This document shows, one piece after another, positions 1 through 8,523 of a stretch of 64,000 nt of DNA. Positions within the stretch are counted from its first letter, which is position 1; every line of letters starts with the position of its first letter. Made by a program: the position numbers and the translations under genes. The stretch covers positions 372,001 through 436,000 of the forward strand of contig NZ_OCPC01000002.1 in NCBI RefSeq assembly GCF_900220985.1, in the 5' to 3' direction. The notes under the pieces were generated by a model. It ran no database searches. It saw only the letters and a program-made list of their open reading frames with translations, and was not told the origin of the DNA. Source of the DNA: Parahoeflea halophila (GTDB taxonomy: Bacteria > Pseudomonadota > Alphaproteobacteria > Rhizobiales > Rhizobiaceae).

Positions 1-33
1 CGCATTCCCTCGACCAAGGGATCGCTGGCCTGA
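1..33 (+). CDS. hisB: Imidazoleglycerol-phosphate dehydratase, C-terminal end only
   Basis: The first eleven codons read RIPSTKGSLA followed by TGA at 31-33. HisB proteins of rhizobia typically end in a P-S-T-K-G-x-L tail, and this tail sits directly upstream of the DUF2628-hisH-hisA-hisF order expected after hisB. The rest of the gene lies before the window. With so few codons the call rests on the tail motif plus synteny. Confidence 0.72.
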   Translation, partial: RIPSTKGSLA

Positions 34-71
34 GCCGTTTTGGGCCCGAAGGCTGACCGGAGACACCCGCA

Positions 72-554
72 ATGACTGCCTATCTTGTTCTGGCCAGGCC
101 TGGCGCACAGATACCGGACGAACGCTCTGTGATCATCGCCGACCGTTTTGCACCCCTTGCCTTCGTCGCGCCGGTCATATGGCTGCTGTTCAATCGCCTC
201 TGGCTCGAGGCCGTCGCGGCTTTGCTGGTCATGATCGCGGCAACGATGCTCTCGGGAAGTTTCGGCCAGCCGGCGCTTGGTCTGGCCATCAGTCTTGGCC
301 TGTCCTTGATCACGGCGATGGAGGGCCGGAGCTGGCGTGCGGCAGCGCTTCAACGCCGCGGCTGGCGTCTGGTCGACGTGGTTGAAACCGATGATGCGGA
401 CCTGGCGTTTGACATTCACGCGCGACAGGCTGCGGCCAGCCGCCGGGTTCCGGATCGCTCAAACCATGTGACCACCCGCCAGCCATTGAGACCGGATCGC
501 CAGCCCGGCAATGACCACGGCTCCATCGGCCTTGTGCCGGTCGAAAGGAACTGA
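72..554 (+). CDS. DUF2628 family small membrane protein
   Basis: A 160-residue protein with about three hydrophobic segments (roughly residues 26-45, 46-63 and 67-84) and a polar, Arg/Asp-rich C-terminal tail that begins with a Gly-Trp-Arg-Leu stretch. Proteins of this kind (DUF2628) are known between hisB and hisH in rhizobia, which is where it lies here: 38 bp after hisB and 5 bp before hisH. The start has GGAGA about 10 nt upstream. Function is unknown. Its place inside the histidine operon suggests co-transcription, not necessarily a role in histidine synthesis. The tail from about residue 120 is low in hydrophobic residues and probably cytoplasmic. Confidence 0.75.
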   Translation: MTAYLVLARPGAQIPDERSVIIADRFAPLAFVAPVIWLLFNRLWLEAVAALLVMIAATMLSGSFGQPALGLAISLGLSLITAMEGRSWRAAALQRRGWRLVDVVETDDADLAFDIHARQAAASRRVPDRSNHVTTRQPLRPDRQPGNDHGSIGLVPVERN

Positions 555-559
555 CCCTG

Positions 560-1210
560 ATGAAGGTTGTCATCGTTGACTACGGCTCGGGAAATCTGCG
601 CTCGGCGTTCAAGGCGTTTGAACGCGCCGCGCGTGAAGCCGAGGTGCCCGCCACGATAATGCTGAGCGCCGATGCCGATCATGTCGCGGGTGCCGATCGC
701 GTCGTGCTTCCGGGCGTTGGCGCCTATGCCGATTGCCGCGCCGGGCTGGATGCCATCGACGGCATGGATGCAGCTTTGCGCCATGCAGTCGAAGACAAGG
801 CGCGCCCGTTCCTTGGTATTTGCGTCGGCATGCAGCTGATGTCGTCACGCGGGCTCGAAAAGACGACCACTGAAGGTTTCAACTGGATCCCGGGGGATGT
901 GGTCGAAATCAGGGCCGCGGATCCGGCTTTGAAAATCCCCCAGATCGGCTGGAACACGCTGGAACTCACATCCGCGCATCCCCTGTTTGACGGCATCCAG
1001 ACGGGGCCGGATGGTCTGCACGCCTATTTCGTACACTCCTATCAATTGGCGGCCAATGACCCCGGTGATGTGATAGCGACAACCGATTACGGCGGGACCG
1101 TTACCGCTGCCGTGGCGCATGGCAACAAGGCCGGTACCCAGTTTCATCCGGAAAAGAGCCAGACGCTGGGCCTCTCGCTGATAGCCAATTTTCTCAAATG
1201 GAAGCCCTGA
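560..1210 (+). CDS. hisH: Imidazole glycerol phosphate synthase, glutamine amidotransferase subunit
   Basis: HisH hydrolyses glutamine and passes ammonia to HisF, which makes imidazole glycerol phosphate and AICAR in histidine biosynthesis. The 216-residue protein opens with the class I amidotransferase strand VDYGSGN, has the nucleophile Cys88 in LGICVGMQL and the His196/Glu198 pair in FHPEKS, so the catalytic triad is intact. Length is normal for the family. An AAGGAA ribosome site precedes the ATG, and the gene is followed by hisA after a single base, which implies translational coupling in a his operon. Confidence 0.95.
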   Translation: MKVVIVDYGSGNLRSAFKAFERAAREAEVPATIMLSADADHVAGADRVVLPGVGAYADCRAGLDAIDGMDAALRHAVEDKARPFLGICVGMQLMSSRGLEKTTTEGFNWIPGDVVEIRAADPALKIPQIGWNTLELTSAHPLFDGIQTGPDGLHAYFVHSYQLAANDPGDVIATTDYGGTVTAAVAHGNKAGTQFHPEKSQTLGLSLIANFLKWKP

Positions 1211-1211
1211 C

Positions 1212-1982
1212 ATGATCCTGTTTCCTGCAATCGACCTCAAGGATGGCCAGTGTGTGCGGCTCAAGCTGGGCGAGATGGACTCGGCAACCGTCTACAATGA
1301 AGATCCCGCAGGCCAGGCCCGCGCCTTCGAAGAGCAGGGTTTTGAGTGGCTGCATGTGGTCGACCTTAACGGCGCGTTTGAAGGCCAGTCGGTCAACGGC
1401 GCAGCAGTCGAGGCAATCCTCCAGACCACGAAAAATCCGGTTCAGCTCGGCGGCGGCATTCGCTCCCTGGCCCATATTGAAGCCTGGCTCGACAAGGGCT
1501 TGGCCCGCGTCATTCTCGGCACCATCGCGGTGCGCGATCCGGGCCTGGTGCGCGAGGCCTGCAAGCTGTTTCCGGGCAAGGTCGCCGTCGGCATCGACGC
1601 CAAGGGCGGCAAGGTCGCTGTCGAAGGTTGGGCGGAGGCGTCGGAGCTTGGCGTGATCGAACTGGCAAAGCGCTTCGAGGGCGCGGGCGTGGCGGCCATC
1701 ATCTACACCGACATCGACCGCGATGGCGTTCTCACCGGCATCAACTGGGAATCGACCATCGAGCTCGCCGATACCGTCTCGATCCCGGTGATTGCGTCTG
1801 GCGGACTGGCCTCGATCGCCGACATCGTCCGCATGAAGATGCCCGATGCCGCGAGTCTTGAAGGCGCCATCTCCGGCCGCGCGCTCTACGATGGGCGCAT
1901 CGACCCGGCTGAAGCGCTGGGCATTCTCAACGGCACGTTGGCTGTTGACGCCTCCCAATTCGAAGAGGCGGATCGCTCGTGA
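1212..1982 (+). CDS. hisA: ProFAR isomerase HisA
   Basis: A 256-residue TIM barrel that isomerises ProFAR to PRFAR (phosphoribulosyl form), the substrate of HisHF. The two catalytic aspartates are visible: Asp8 in FPAIDLKDG and Asp129 in VGIDAKGG. The phosphate-binding glycines in LGGGIR and ASGGL are also present. The ATG follows the hisH stop after one base. The stop codon (1980-1982) overlaps a GTG at 1979 that opens a decayed copy of the hisF start (see separate entry), so hisA was probably once fused by a 4-bp overlap to hisF. Confidence 0.95.
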   Translation: MILFPAIDLKDGQCVRLKLGEMDSATVYNEDPAGQARAFEEQGFEWLHVVDLNGAFEGQSVNGAAVEAILQTTKNPVQLGGGIRSLAHIEAWLDKGLARVILGTIAVRDPGLVREACKLFPGKVAVGIDAKGGKVAVEGWAEASELGVIELAKRFEGAGVAAIIYTDIDRDGVLTGINWESTIELADTVSIPVIASGGLASIADIVRMKMPDAASLEGAISGRALYDGRIDPAEALGILNGTLAVDASQFEEADRS

Positions 1983-2089
1983 CCCTGAGATCCCGTGTTA
2001 TTCCGTGTCTGAATGTGAAGGACTGCCCGCACACCCCGCAGCGGCTTTGCCGCGAGGACGTGCAAACCGAAAAGGTGGCCGGCCGATGA
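1979..2089 (+). pseudogene. Decayed duplicate of the hisF 5' end
   Basis: From the GTG at 1979 the frame reads [16 protein letters not shown] and then diverges, ending at TGA 2087-2089. The genuine HisF starts [16 protein letters not shown] at 2086, exactly 107 bp downstream. The bases 1980-2025 and 2087-2132 align along their length with only a few substitutions. The duplicate has lost the catalytic aspartate (Asn at that place) and cannot encode a synthase. The intervening bases carry the AAGGTGG ribosome site (about 2070-2077) now used by hisF. Either a short tandem duplication followed by decay, or an older hisF start superseded by a new copy. Confidence 0.7.
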
Positions 2090-2862
2090 CCCTGAAATCC
2101 CGTGTTATTCCGTGCCTCGACGTCAAGGACGGCCGCGTCGTCAAGGGTGTCAATTTCGTCGATCTGATCGATGCCGGAGATCCGGTGGAAGCCGCCAAGG
2201 CCTATGATGCGGCGGGCGCCGACGAGCTCTGCTTCCTCGACATCACAGCCTCGTCCGACAACCGCGATACAATCTTTGATGTGGTCGCGGAAACGGCGGA
2301 ACATTGCTTCATGCCGCTGACCGTCGGTGGTGGTGTGCGCACGGTGGCCGATATCCGCAAATTGCTGCTGTCGGGCGCCGACAAGGTCTCGATCAACTCG
2401 GCTGCGGTCAGGAATCCGGATTTCGTTGCCGAGGCCGCAGACAAGTTCGGCGACCAGTGCATCGTTGTCTCGATCGATTCCAAGAAGGTTTCAGCCCCCG
2501 GCGAGGCCGATCGCTGGGAGATCTTCACCCACGGCGGGCGAGAACCGACCGGGATCGATGCAGTGGAGTTCGCCCTCAAGATGGTCGAACGCGGCGCCGG
2601 CGAATTGCTGCTCACCTCGATGGACAAGGATGGCACCAAGTCTGGCTACGATATCGGACTGACCCGCACCATCGCCGATGCCGTGCGGGTACCGGTGATC
2701 GCATCAGGGGGGGTCGGCAGCCTCGATCATCTGGTCGAAGGCATTCGCGACGGCCACGCCACAGCCGTTCTGGCAGCGTCGATTTTCCATTTTGGAACCT
2801 ATACCATAAGCGAAGCCAAGCACTTCATGGCCGATGCCGGGCTCGACATGCGCCTGAACTGA
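2086..2862 (+). CDS. hisF: Imidazole glycerol phosphate synthase, cyclase subunit
   Basis: HisF cyclises PRFAR with ammonia from HisH to give imidazole glycerol phosphate and AICAR. The 258-residue barrel carries the general acid/base aspartates Asp12 (CLDVKDG) and Asp131 (SIDSKK), and phosphate loops GGGVR and ASGGVG. The start at 2086 is chosen because the protein then begins exactly where HisF proteins begin and AAGGTGG lies about 10 nt upstream. The open frame continues further upstream to 1846, but that part is hisA read in another frame. A 103-bp gap with a partial hisF duplicate separates it from hisA. Confidence 0.95.
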   Translation: MTLKSRVIPCLDVKDGRVVKGVNFVDLIDAGDPVEAAKAYDAAGADELCFLDITASSDNRDTIFDVVAETAEHCFMPLTVGGGVRTVADIRKLLLSGADKVSINSAAVRNPDFVAEAADKFGDQCIVVSIDSKKVSAPGEADRWEIFTHGGREPTGIDAVEFALKMVERGAGELLLTSMDKDGTKSGYDIGLTRTIADAVRVPVIASGGVGSLDHLVEGIRDGHATAVLAASIFHFGTYTISEAKHFMADAGLDMRLN

Positions 2863-2904
2863 TCAGGCGCATTCAGGTAAAACGCCGCAGGAGACACGTC
2901 CCAG

Positions 2905-3228
2905 ATGACCAGCTTCACTCTCGCCGATCTTGAACGGATAGTCTCAGAGCGGTCCCAGGCTGATCCCGGCACGTCCTGGACGGCAAAGCTTGTTGCCGCC
3001 GGCATGCCCAAGGCTGCCAAGAAGCTTGGCGAGGAAGCGGTGGAAACCGTGATCGCCGCGACCTCCCAGTCCCGCGGCGAACTGGTCGGCGAAACCGCGG
3101 ATCTTCTGTATCACCTGATGGTCGTGCTAAGGATTGCGGATATACCTCTCGGCGAGGTGATGGGTGAGCTTGAAGGCCGGACCGTGCAGTCAGGCCTCAC
3201 CGAAAAGGCGAGCCGTACGGCGGAGTGA
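2905..3228 (+). CDS. hisE: Phosphoribosyl-ATP pyrophosphatase
   Basis: A 107-residue MazG-like all-alpha enzyme that hydrolyses PR-ATP to PR-AMP and pyrophosphate, the second step of histidine biosynthesis. The metal-binding acidic helix motif is visible as [10 protein letters not shown] followed by ETADLLYHL. It stands alone and is not fused to HisI, as is usual in alphaproteobacteria. AGGAGA lies upstream of the ATG, and the TGA (3226-3228) overlaps the possible GTG start of coaA, so the two genes are probably co-translated. Confidence 0.93.
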   Translation: MTSFTLADLERIVSERSQADPGTSWTAKLVAAGMPKAAKKLGEEAVETVIAATSQSRGELVGETADLLYHLMVVLRIADIPLGEVMGELEGRTVQSGLTEKASRTAE

Positions 3229-4217
3229 GCATGGACCAGACCAATATCCAACCGCCTGCACTTGATCACTTCAAGGGTGACGAGTTCTCGCCTTACCGGT
3301 TTTTCACCGCCGACAAGTGGGCCGAGTTTCGCGCCGATACGCCGCTGACCCTGACCGAGGACGAGGTTCGCCGGCTCAGATCGCTCAACGATCCGGTCAA
3401 TCTCGACGAGGTCCGCCGGATCTACCTGTCGCTGTCCCGGCTGTTGTCGGCGCATGTGGAATCCTCGCAATTGCTGTTCGAGCAGCGCAAGCGCTTCCTC
3501 AATCTCTCCGGCGTCGCCAAGACCCCGTTCATCATCGGCATTGCCGGTTCGGTGGCGGTCGGAAAATCCACCACGGCCCGCGTCCTGGCCGAGCTGCTGA
3601 AACGCTGGCCTTCGAGCCCGAAGGTGGATCTGGTGACCACCGACGGTTTTCTCTATCCCAACGAGGTGCTCCGCCGGGAAGACCTGATGGACCGGAAGGG
3701 CTTTCCCGAGAGCTATGACGTCGGCGCGGTTCTGCGCTTTCTTTCAGGCATCAAGGCGGGACAACCCAATGTCAAGGCGCCGTGCTACTCCCACCTGACC
3801 TATGATGTGCTGCCGGGCAGTTTTACCACCATCGACCGGCCTGATATCCTGATTTTCGAGGGCATCAACGTGCTGCAGGTGCGTGATCTGCCCGAAGACG
3901 GCAAGATCGTGCCCTTCGTGTCGGATTTCTTCGATTTCTCGATCTATATCGATGCCGAGGAAGAAGACATCCACAAATGGTATGTCGACCGCTTCATGAA
4001 TCTCAGGCAGACCGCGTTCCAGAACCCCGAATCCTTCTTCCATCGCTATGCCGCGATCAAGGAAGAGGCCGCGCGCGCCATCGCCGAAAGCCTGTGGGAG
4101 AATATCAACCTGAAGAACCTGCGCCAGAACATCCTGCCGACCCGGCCGCGCGCCGATCTGATTCTGCGCAAGGCCGACAACCACCTGATTGAACAGGTCG
4201 CCCTGCGCAAACTCTGA
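3225..4217 (+). CDS. coaA: Pantothenate kinase, type I
   Basis: CoaA phosphorylates pantothenate with ATP, the first and rate-limiting step of coenzyme A synthesis. The 330-residue protein has the P-loop GSVAVGKST at residues 108-116, the [11 protein letters not shown] strand, and a C-terminal region with the E-x-N-L-R helices typical of prokaryotic type I PanK. The first codon may be GTG at 3225, overlapping the hisE stop, or ATG at 3231; both give nearly the same protein. A coaA gene after hisE is the normal arrangement in rhizobia. Confidence 0.93.
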   Translation: MSMDQTNIQPPALDHFKGDEFSPYRFFTADKWAEFRADTPLTLTEDEVRRLRSLNDPVNLDEVRRIYLSLSRLLSAHVESSQLLFEQRKRFLNLSGVAKTPFIIGIAGSVAVGKSTTARVLAELLKRWPSSPKVDLVTTDGFLYPNEVLRREDLMDRKGFPESYDVGAVLRFLSGIKAGQPNVKAPCYSHLTYDVLPGSFTTIDRPDILIFEGINVLQVRDLPEDGKIVPFVSDFFDFSIYIDAEEEDIHKWYVDRFMNLRQTAFQNPESFFHRYAAIKEEAARAIAESLWENINLKNLRQNILPTRPRADLILRKADNHLIEQVALRKL

Positions 4218-4257
4218 CACGCATCGCTCACAGAGCCGGTCAGCCGGAGGGGTAGGC

Positions 4258-4866
4258 TCAGTCGGTTACCCGCCGCAGGGTCAGGTTGATGCGGCCGCCG
4301 TCCTTGAGCAGTGTCGACGTGGTTGGATAGATCTTGTCCACGCCATGAAACGCCAGGCGGCCTTCACCTCCAAGAATGACGATATCACCGCTTTCGAGCC
4401 GGAACGATCTTGTCGGGTGGCTGCGCTCCGTGCCGCCAATGCGGAACCGGCAGGCATCGCCCAGCGAGACCGACAGAACCGGCGCGGACAGATCACTTTC
4501 GTCGCGATCCTGGTGCATTCCCATGCGGGCATTGCTGTCGTAGAAATTGACCAGGCAGGCTTGTGGCGGTGCTGTATGGCCTGCGAGTTCGTCCCAGAGC
4601 CTGAGCAGCCGGGGAGGGATCGGTGGCCACGGCTCGCCGGTCACCGGGTGGTGATCCTGGTAGCGATACCCCTTCTTGTCGGTGAGCCAGCCGAGTTCAC
4701 CGCAATTGGTCATCCGGACGCTCAGCGGCTTGCCGCTGCGCGGCATTTCCGGACGGTAGAGCGGCGCCTGGCGCACCACCTCGCGAATGTCGTCGAGCAG
4801 CGATTGCTGCTCTTCCCGGTCGAGATGACCGGGGATGTGGCGTACGCCTTTGGGCAGAACCAGCAT
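4258..4866 (-). CDS. alkB: AlkB-family Fe(II)/2-oxoglutarate dioxygenase
   Basis: A 202-residue oxidative demethylase predicted to remove alkyl lesions (1-meA, 3-meC) from DNA or RNA. The iron triad is present: His118-x-Asp120 in MHQDRDE and His174 in FHGVDKI. The 2-oxoglutarate-binding arginines Arg192 and Arg198 lie in RINLTLRR. The start at 4866 is preferred over upstream codons because GAAAAGG lies about 8 nt before it and because family members begin with the V-L-P-K-G segment. It is convergent with coaA and has no SOS- or Ada-like box that I can see. Confidence 0.87.
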   Translation of the reverse strand: MLVLPKGVRHIPGHLDREEQQSLLDDIREVVRQAPLYRPEMPRSGKPLSVRMTNCGELGWLTDKKGYRYQDHHPVTGEPWPPIPPRLLRLWDELAGHTAPPQACLVNFYDSNARMGMHQDRDESDLSAPVLSVSLGDACRFRIGGTERSHPTRSFRLESGDIVILGGEGRLAFHGVDKIYPTTSTLLKDGGRINLTLRRVTD

Positions 4867-4991
4867 TTCCAGCCTTTTCTCACGGTTTGCAGACAGTCTG
4901 CACCAGCCTCGGCGCTGATGCCTGAAAGCGGAGATAGAGCACCCTGATGTCAACACTGTGATCGCCGGACACTCTATCCCCGTTCGCCGGC

Positions 4992-5504
4992 TCAGGCCGT
5001 TTCAATATCGGGGATGCGCAGGACCTGACCCGGATAGATCTTGTCGGGATCCGACAGCATTGGCTTGTTGGCCTCGAAGATCACCGTGTACTTCGCGCCC
5101 TTGCCCTTGCCATAGGCCGCTTCGGCAACCTTCCAGAGATTGTCGCCCTTTTCCACCGTGTGGAACCTGGGTTCCTTGGCCGGTGTCGATGCCTTCACCA
5201 GCTCAGTCATGTCGGCGCTGCCGAGCGACAGGCCGGAATCGGGAATGACCACCTTGAGCTCGGAAGCTTCGACCTTGGAAATCCCGAGCGTGTTGCCCAC
5301 GGCCACGACCGCTTTTTCAAAGATCGACTGGTCTTCGACCACGCCGGTAAGCACGATCTTGTCGCCGTCGACCTTCACATCGACCTTTTCGGTACCAAGC
5401 TTGTGCGAATCGAGCTCTTTCTTCACCGCTTCGGCTTCCGGCGCGTCGTCGTCGCCGATGCCGAGCTTCTTGCCGGCTGACTTGATGAAATCGAATATAC
5501 CCAT
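4992..5504 (-). CDS. kbp: BON-LysM domain protein (YgaU/Kbp type)
   Basis: A 170-residue soluble protein with a BON domain (about residues 30-95, with VDGDKIVLTG) followed by a linker and a C-terminal LysM domain (about 115-168, beginning HTVEKGDNLWKVA and ending PGQVLRIP). This order matches the E. coli K+-binding protein Kbp/YgaU, reported as a cytoplasmic potassium sensor. There is no signal peptide, so it should act in the cytoplasm. The start at 5504 is fixed by an AGGAGG ribosome site 8 nt upstream. A potassium role here is inferred from the family. Confidence 0.85.
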   Translation of the reverse strand: MGIFDFIKSAGKKLGIGDDDAPEAEAVKKELDSHKLGTEKVDVKVDGDKIVLTGVVEDQSIFEKAVVAVGNTLGISKVEASELKVVIPDSGLSLGSADMTELVKASTPAKEPRFHTVEKGDNLWKVAEAAYGKGKGAKYTVIFEANKPMLSDPDKIYPGQVLRIPDIETA

Positions 5505-5638
5505 TAACCGTGCCTCCTGGTTCAATAGCGGGCAACATAGCCCCGCTGTTTGGGTCCTGCCAACCAAAAGCTTGTACCGGTCGTGAATGGTTGGCGGTTC
5601 CGCGCCAAGACACAATTGCTTCGGCCAGCCCCGCAGAA

Positions 5639-6718
5639 TCAACCCGGGACCGTGATTCCGATCTTGCCGATATGGGACTTGGCGAGAAATTTTTCCTGTG
5701 CCGCGCGCAGCTGTTCAAGCGGATACGTGGCAGCCAGCAGCGGCCGGATTTCACCTTTCTCGATATAGCGAACAAGGTCGGTAAACACGGTTGTCGGCTG
5801 GTAGGTGCTGCCGATCAGCGTCAGATCACGGAGATAGAGTGTGCGCAGATCCAGTTCGACAATCGGCCCGGCAATGGCGCCGGAGGTCACATAACGGCCC
5901 CGGTCGCGCAGGCTGTCGATCAGGTCCGGCCATCTCGGCCCGCCGACCAGATCAAGCACCACGTCGAAAGCAGCAGCAGGCAGTGGCGCATCGCGATCAA
6001 TCGTTTCATCCGCACCCAGCGCGCGCAAATCAGCGGCTTTGGCTGCGCTTGTCAGGGCGGTGACATGCGCACCGCGCCGCATGGCAAGCTGGATCGCGGC
6101 CGAGCCGACCCCGCCGGATGCCCCTGTGATCAGGACCTTTTCTGCATTGAGACAGGAGCGCTGGATCATCCCCTCGGCTGTCGAGAAGGCGCATGGAAAG
6201 CTTGCCAGCTCAACGTCGCTCAGCTCGGAGTTCACCTTGACTGCGTCATCTGCGGCAGCAATGGTGTATTCGGCGAACCCTCCATTGCATTCAGACCCGA
6301 AGGTAAATGTCACCCTGTCACCATCCACTCCGGGACGGGACTGCATGGGCCGTACCAGTACACGGTCTCCAATCCTGGCCCCGTCCACACCGTCCCCGAC
6401 CGCGACGATCCTGCCGCAGCAATCAGCACCCTGAATGAGCGGGAATGACAGTGGTTTGCCTGCCCAGCTGCCCCCGGCTGCGGTTGCCGAGGCGTCGTAA
6501 CCCTCAATTGCACCGGACGCCGTGTCGCCGCGGACGCCTCTGGAGTATCAGCCGGTGCGGGTGTTGATATCAGTGTTGTTGACGGCAGCTGCACCCACCT
6601 TGATCAACACTTCGCCCGATTTCGGCTCAGGGACTGGCATATCCTCGCGCCATTCCAGTGTTTCCAGTCCGCCATGACCGGTCAGCGTCATGGCGCGCAT
6701 TGTGGCTGGGTGTGTCAT
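5639..6718 (-). pseudogene. Zinc-type alcohol dehydrogenase/quinone oxidoreductase, broken by one in-frame TGA
   Basis: Reading minus from the ATG at 6718, a continuous MDR-family dehydrogenase of about 359 codons is found, interrupted only by TGA at 6550-6548 (codon 57), in the context NTRTG-stop-YS where relatives carry Trp. Upstream are the GroES-like fold residues (AAVNNTDIN). Downstream are QGADCCG, the GASGGVGSAA nucleotide-binding loop and a normal C-terminus ending ITVPG. A TGG-to-TGA change explains it fully. Translation could restart from internal codons, but such a product would lack the catalytic domain start. It is divergent from a TetR gene that probably controls it. A base-calling error is possible. 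Confidence 0.8.
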
Positions 6719-6730
6719 GTCCGAGTTTCC

Positions 6731-6776
6731 TGTAGAGTGTTCATTCTACTTGCGTAGGTAGAGGGAACGCTCTACA
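6731..6776. promoter_or_regulatory. Inverted-repeat operator in the divergent ADH/tetR promoter
   Basis: The arms TGTAGAGTGTTC (6731-6742) and GAACGCTCTACA (6765-6776) are complementary in 11 of 12 positions, and between them lies a smaller CTAC-N4-GTAG dyad (6746-6757). The element fills most of the 67-bp space between the dehydrogenase start (6718) and the tetR start (6786), as expected for autoregulated TetR pairs. Which dyad is bound cannot be decided from sequence. Confidence 0.6.
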
Positions 6777-6785
6777 TCGTCAAGC

Positions 6786-7307
6786 ATGAATGCTACGGAA
6801 CTCAAGATTGCCGCCGGGCTGGAAAAGGCTTTTTCCCGTCACGGTTTTGCCGAGCCCAGTGTCGAGGCCCTGCGCGATGCCGCCGGCGTCAGCCTGCGGA
6901 CGCTTTACAAATACACTCCCTCGCGGGAGATGATGGTGCGAAGCGCGCTCGAACACCGGCACCGCCGCTACATCGCCCACCTGTTTGATGGGCTTCCCGA
7001 AGACCCCGGTACCGCGCTGCCTGAGATAATCGGCCGGGTTGCCGGCTGGATGCAGAAAGAGGCCACGCATGGATGCCTGTTTCATGCAGCTGTTGCCTCC
7101 TCACCGCACGATCCCGAGTTGAGAGCATTGCTTCAGCGGCACAAGGCGGAAGTTGCCGACCGAGCCGTGTCCGCCACAGGTCTCACCGGGCGGGAAGTGG
7201 ATTTGACGCTGGTCATCGAGGGTCTGACCCAGAGTTGGCCGCTCTATCGCGAGGAAGCGGTGGAAAGCGCCTTGCGACTGAGCAACACGATTTTCACCAG
7301 TCAATGA
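6786..7307 (+). CDS. TetR/AcrR-family transcriptional regulator
   Basis: A 173-residue protein. Residues about 10-55 form a TetR helix-turn-helix (ending with VSLRTLYKYTPSREMM), and the remainder is a variable ligand-binding domain with the motif THGCLF seen in some TetR sub-families. It lies divergent to the broken dehydrogenase with a shared palindromic promoter, so it is probably a repressor of that gene and of itself. The inducer is unknown. The regulator appears intact although its likely target carries a nonsense codon. Confidence 0.82.
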   Translation: MNATELKIAAGLEKAFSRHGFAEPSVEALRDAAGVSLRTLYKYTPSREMMVRSALEHRHRRYIAHLFDGLPEDPGTALPEIIGRVAGWMQKEATHGCLFHAAVASSPHDPELRALLQRHKAEVADRAVSATGLTGREVDLTLVIEGLTQSWPLYREEAVESALRLSNTIFTSQ

Positions 7308-7324
7308 GCTGGTCTGTCTGAACG

Positions 7325-7759
7325 TTATTCGTCGCGCACCTTGGCGCGGGTTTTCTTGATCTGGCCGCGTCCGGTCTTGGCTGCAAGACGGCGCTCGACC
7401 GAGCCTCTGGTCGGCCTGGTCTTGCGCCGCGGCGGGGGTGGTGGCTCCGAGGCCTGGTTGATCAGCTCCACCAGCCGTTCGCGCGCATCGGCCCGGTTGC
7501 GTTCCTGGGTCCGGAACCGGTTGGCCTCGATAATGATGACGCCATCCTTCGACACCCGGCTGCCGCCAAGTCTGATGGCATTCCTTTTGACCCGTTCAGG
7601 CAGCGAGGGCGAATTGCGGATGTCAAAGCGCAATTGCACCGCCGTCGCCACCTTGTTGACGTTTTGCCCGCCGGGGCCGGAAGCGCGAATGAAGCTCTCG
7701 GTCAACTCCCAGCCTGCAATGACGATGTCGCGCGCTGCGTGAAGCGGATCGGCGCTCAT
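7325..7759 (-). CDS. arfB: Alternative ribosome-rescue factor, peptidyl-tRNA hydrolase ArfB
   Basis: ArfB (YaeJ) enters stalled ribosomes lacking a stop codon and hydrolyses the peptidyl-tRNA. The 144-residue protein has the release-factor GGQ motif at residues 30-32 within SGPGGQNVNK and a basic C-terminal tail (KTRPTRGSVERR onward, rich in K/R), which in the family inserts in the mRNA entry channel. The ATG overlaps the stop of the upstream nitroreductase gene by four bases (ATGA), so the pair is translationally coupled. Confidence 0.9.
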   Translation of the reverse strand: MSADPLHAARDIVIAGWELTESFIRASGPGGQNVNKVATAVQLRFDIRNSPSLPERVKRNAIRLGGSRVSKDGVIIIEANRFRTQERNRADARERLVELINQASEPPPPPRRKTRPTRGSVERRLAAKTGRGQIKKTRAKVRDE

Positions 7760-8424
7760 GGCGCGGTCTTCCAGAACAGCACGTCCTCCTCGGCTTTGCG
7801 GCTGATTGCCGGAACCCGCGCCCCTTCGGCCGGGTGGCCAACAACCAGCAGCACGAACGGTTTTTCATTGTCGGGACGTCCGCAGATCTGGTTGAGAAAT
7901 CCCATCGGCGAGGGGGTGTGCGTCAACGTTGCCAGTCCCGCCGAATGCAGGCTGGCAATCAGCAGGCCGATGGCAATGGAGACCGATTCGGGCACATAAT
8001 AGTGCTTGACCTTGCGGCCTTCCGGATCGTTGCCCCAGCGCTGGCCGAAGATGACGATCAGCCAGGGAGCAGTCTCCAGGAACGGTTTGTTGGCGTCGGT
8101 GCCCAGATGCGCCAGCGCGCCCAGCCACTCTTCTCCGGCCTTTCCTTCGTAGAACGCCCGTTCTTCCGCTTCCGCGGCCAGCCTGATGGCGCGTTTGGTC
8201 TCGGTGTCGCTGATCGCGACAAAGCTCCAGGGCTGCTGGTTGGCGCCAGACGGCGCCGTCGCCGCTGCGCGAATGGCCAGCCGGATCACTTCCGGATCCA
8301 CCGGATCAGGTGAAAAATCCCGCACCGTCCGGCGCGCCTGCATCAACTCGAAGAATTTCTGCGCTTCGGCCTGCATTTCGGCATCGGTTTTCCGGGCGAG
8401 CGTTAGCGCAACAGTTTCGGCCAT
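7756..8424 (-). CDS. Nitroreductase-family flavoprotein
   Basis: A 222-residue FMN-dependent oxidoreductase. The FMN-binding start is RRTVRDFSPDPV near residue 30, followed by the APSGANQQPW loop at about 58-67 that is characteristic of the nitroreductase/BluB/iodotyrosine deiodinase superfamily. The C-terminal PSPMGFLNQICGRP segment suggests the branch near deiodinase-like reductases. Physiological substrate cannot be named. It precedes and overlaps arfB by four bases and lies downstream of pckA on the same strand, separated by 99 bp with a small hairpin. Confidence 0.82.
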   Translation of the reverse strand: MAETVALTLARKTDAEMQAEAQKFFELMQARRTVRDFSPDPVDPEVIRLAIRAAATAPSGANQQPWSFVAISDTETKRAIRLAAEAEERAFYEGKAGEEWLGALAHLGTDANKPFLETAPWLIVIFGQRWGNDPEGRKVKHYYVPESVSIAIGLLIASLHSAGLATLTHTPSPMGFLNQICGRPDNEKPFVLLVVGHPAEGARVPAISRKAEEDVLFWKTAP

Positions 8425-8469
8425 GGCGAGAGCTCCTTCCGGGGTTGGCCCGGCCGAAGATGCGCGACA

Positions 8470-8492
8470 GGCCCCGCCGGGTCAACGGGGCC
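8470..8492 (-). terminator. GC-rich hairpin after pckA
   Basis: GGCCCCG (8470-8476) and CGGGGCC (8486-8492) form a 7-bp stem with a 9-nt loop, 32 bp beyond the pckA stop. There is no U-tract on the minus strand, so it may be a weak terminator or an mRNA 3'-end stabiliser. Confidence 0.35.
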
Positions 8493-8523
8493 CGTCAAAG
8501 ATCGCGGCAATGATGTCGCAAGC

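Noticed and set aside
1979-2089. A real 36-codon gene between hisA and hisF
   Set aside because: Only its first 15 to 16 codons resemble anything, namely the start of hisF; the rest has no recognisable pattern.
6548-6550. Selenocysteine at the TGA in the alcohol dehydrogenase
   Set aside because: Relatives have Trp there, the family has no selenoprotein members that I know, and no clear SECIS-like stem follows. A nonsense mutation or base error is simpler.
8470-8492. A confident rho-independent terminator for pckA
   Set aside because: The stem is only 7 bp and no T-run follows on the minus strand, so it is kept only as a weak candidate.
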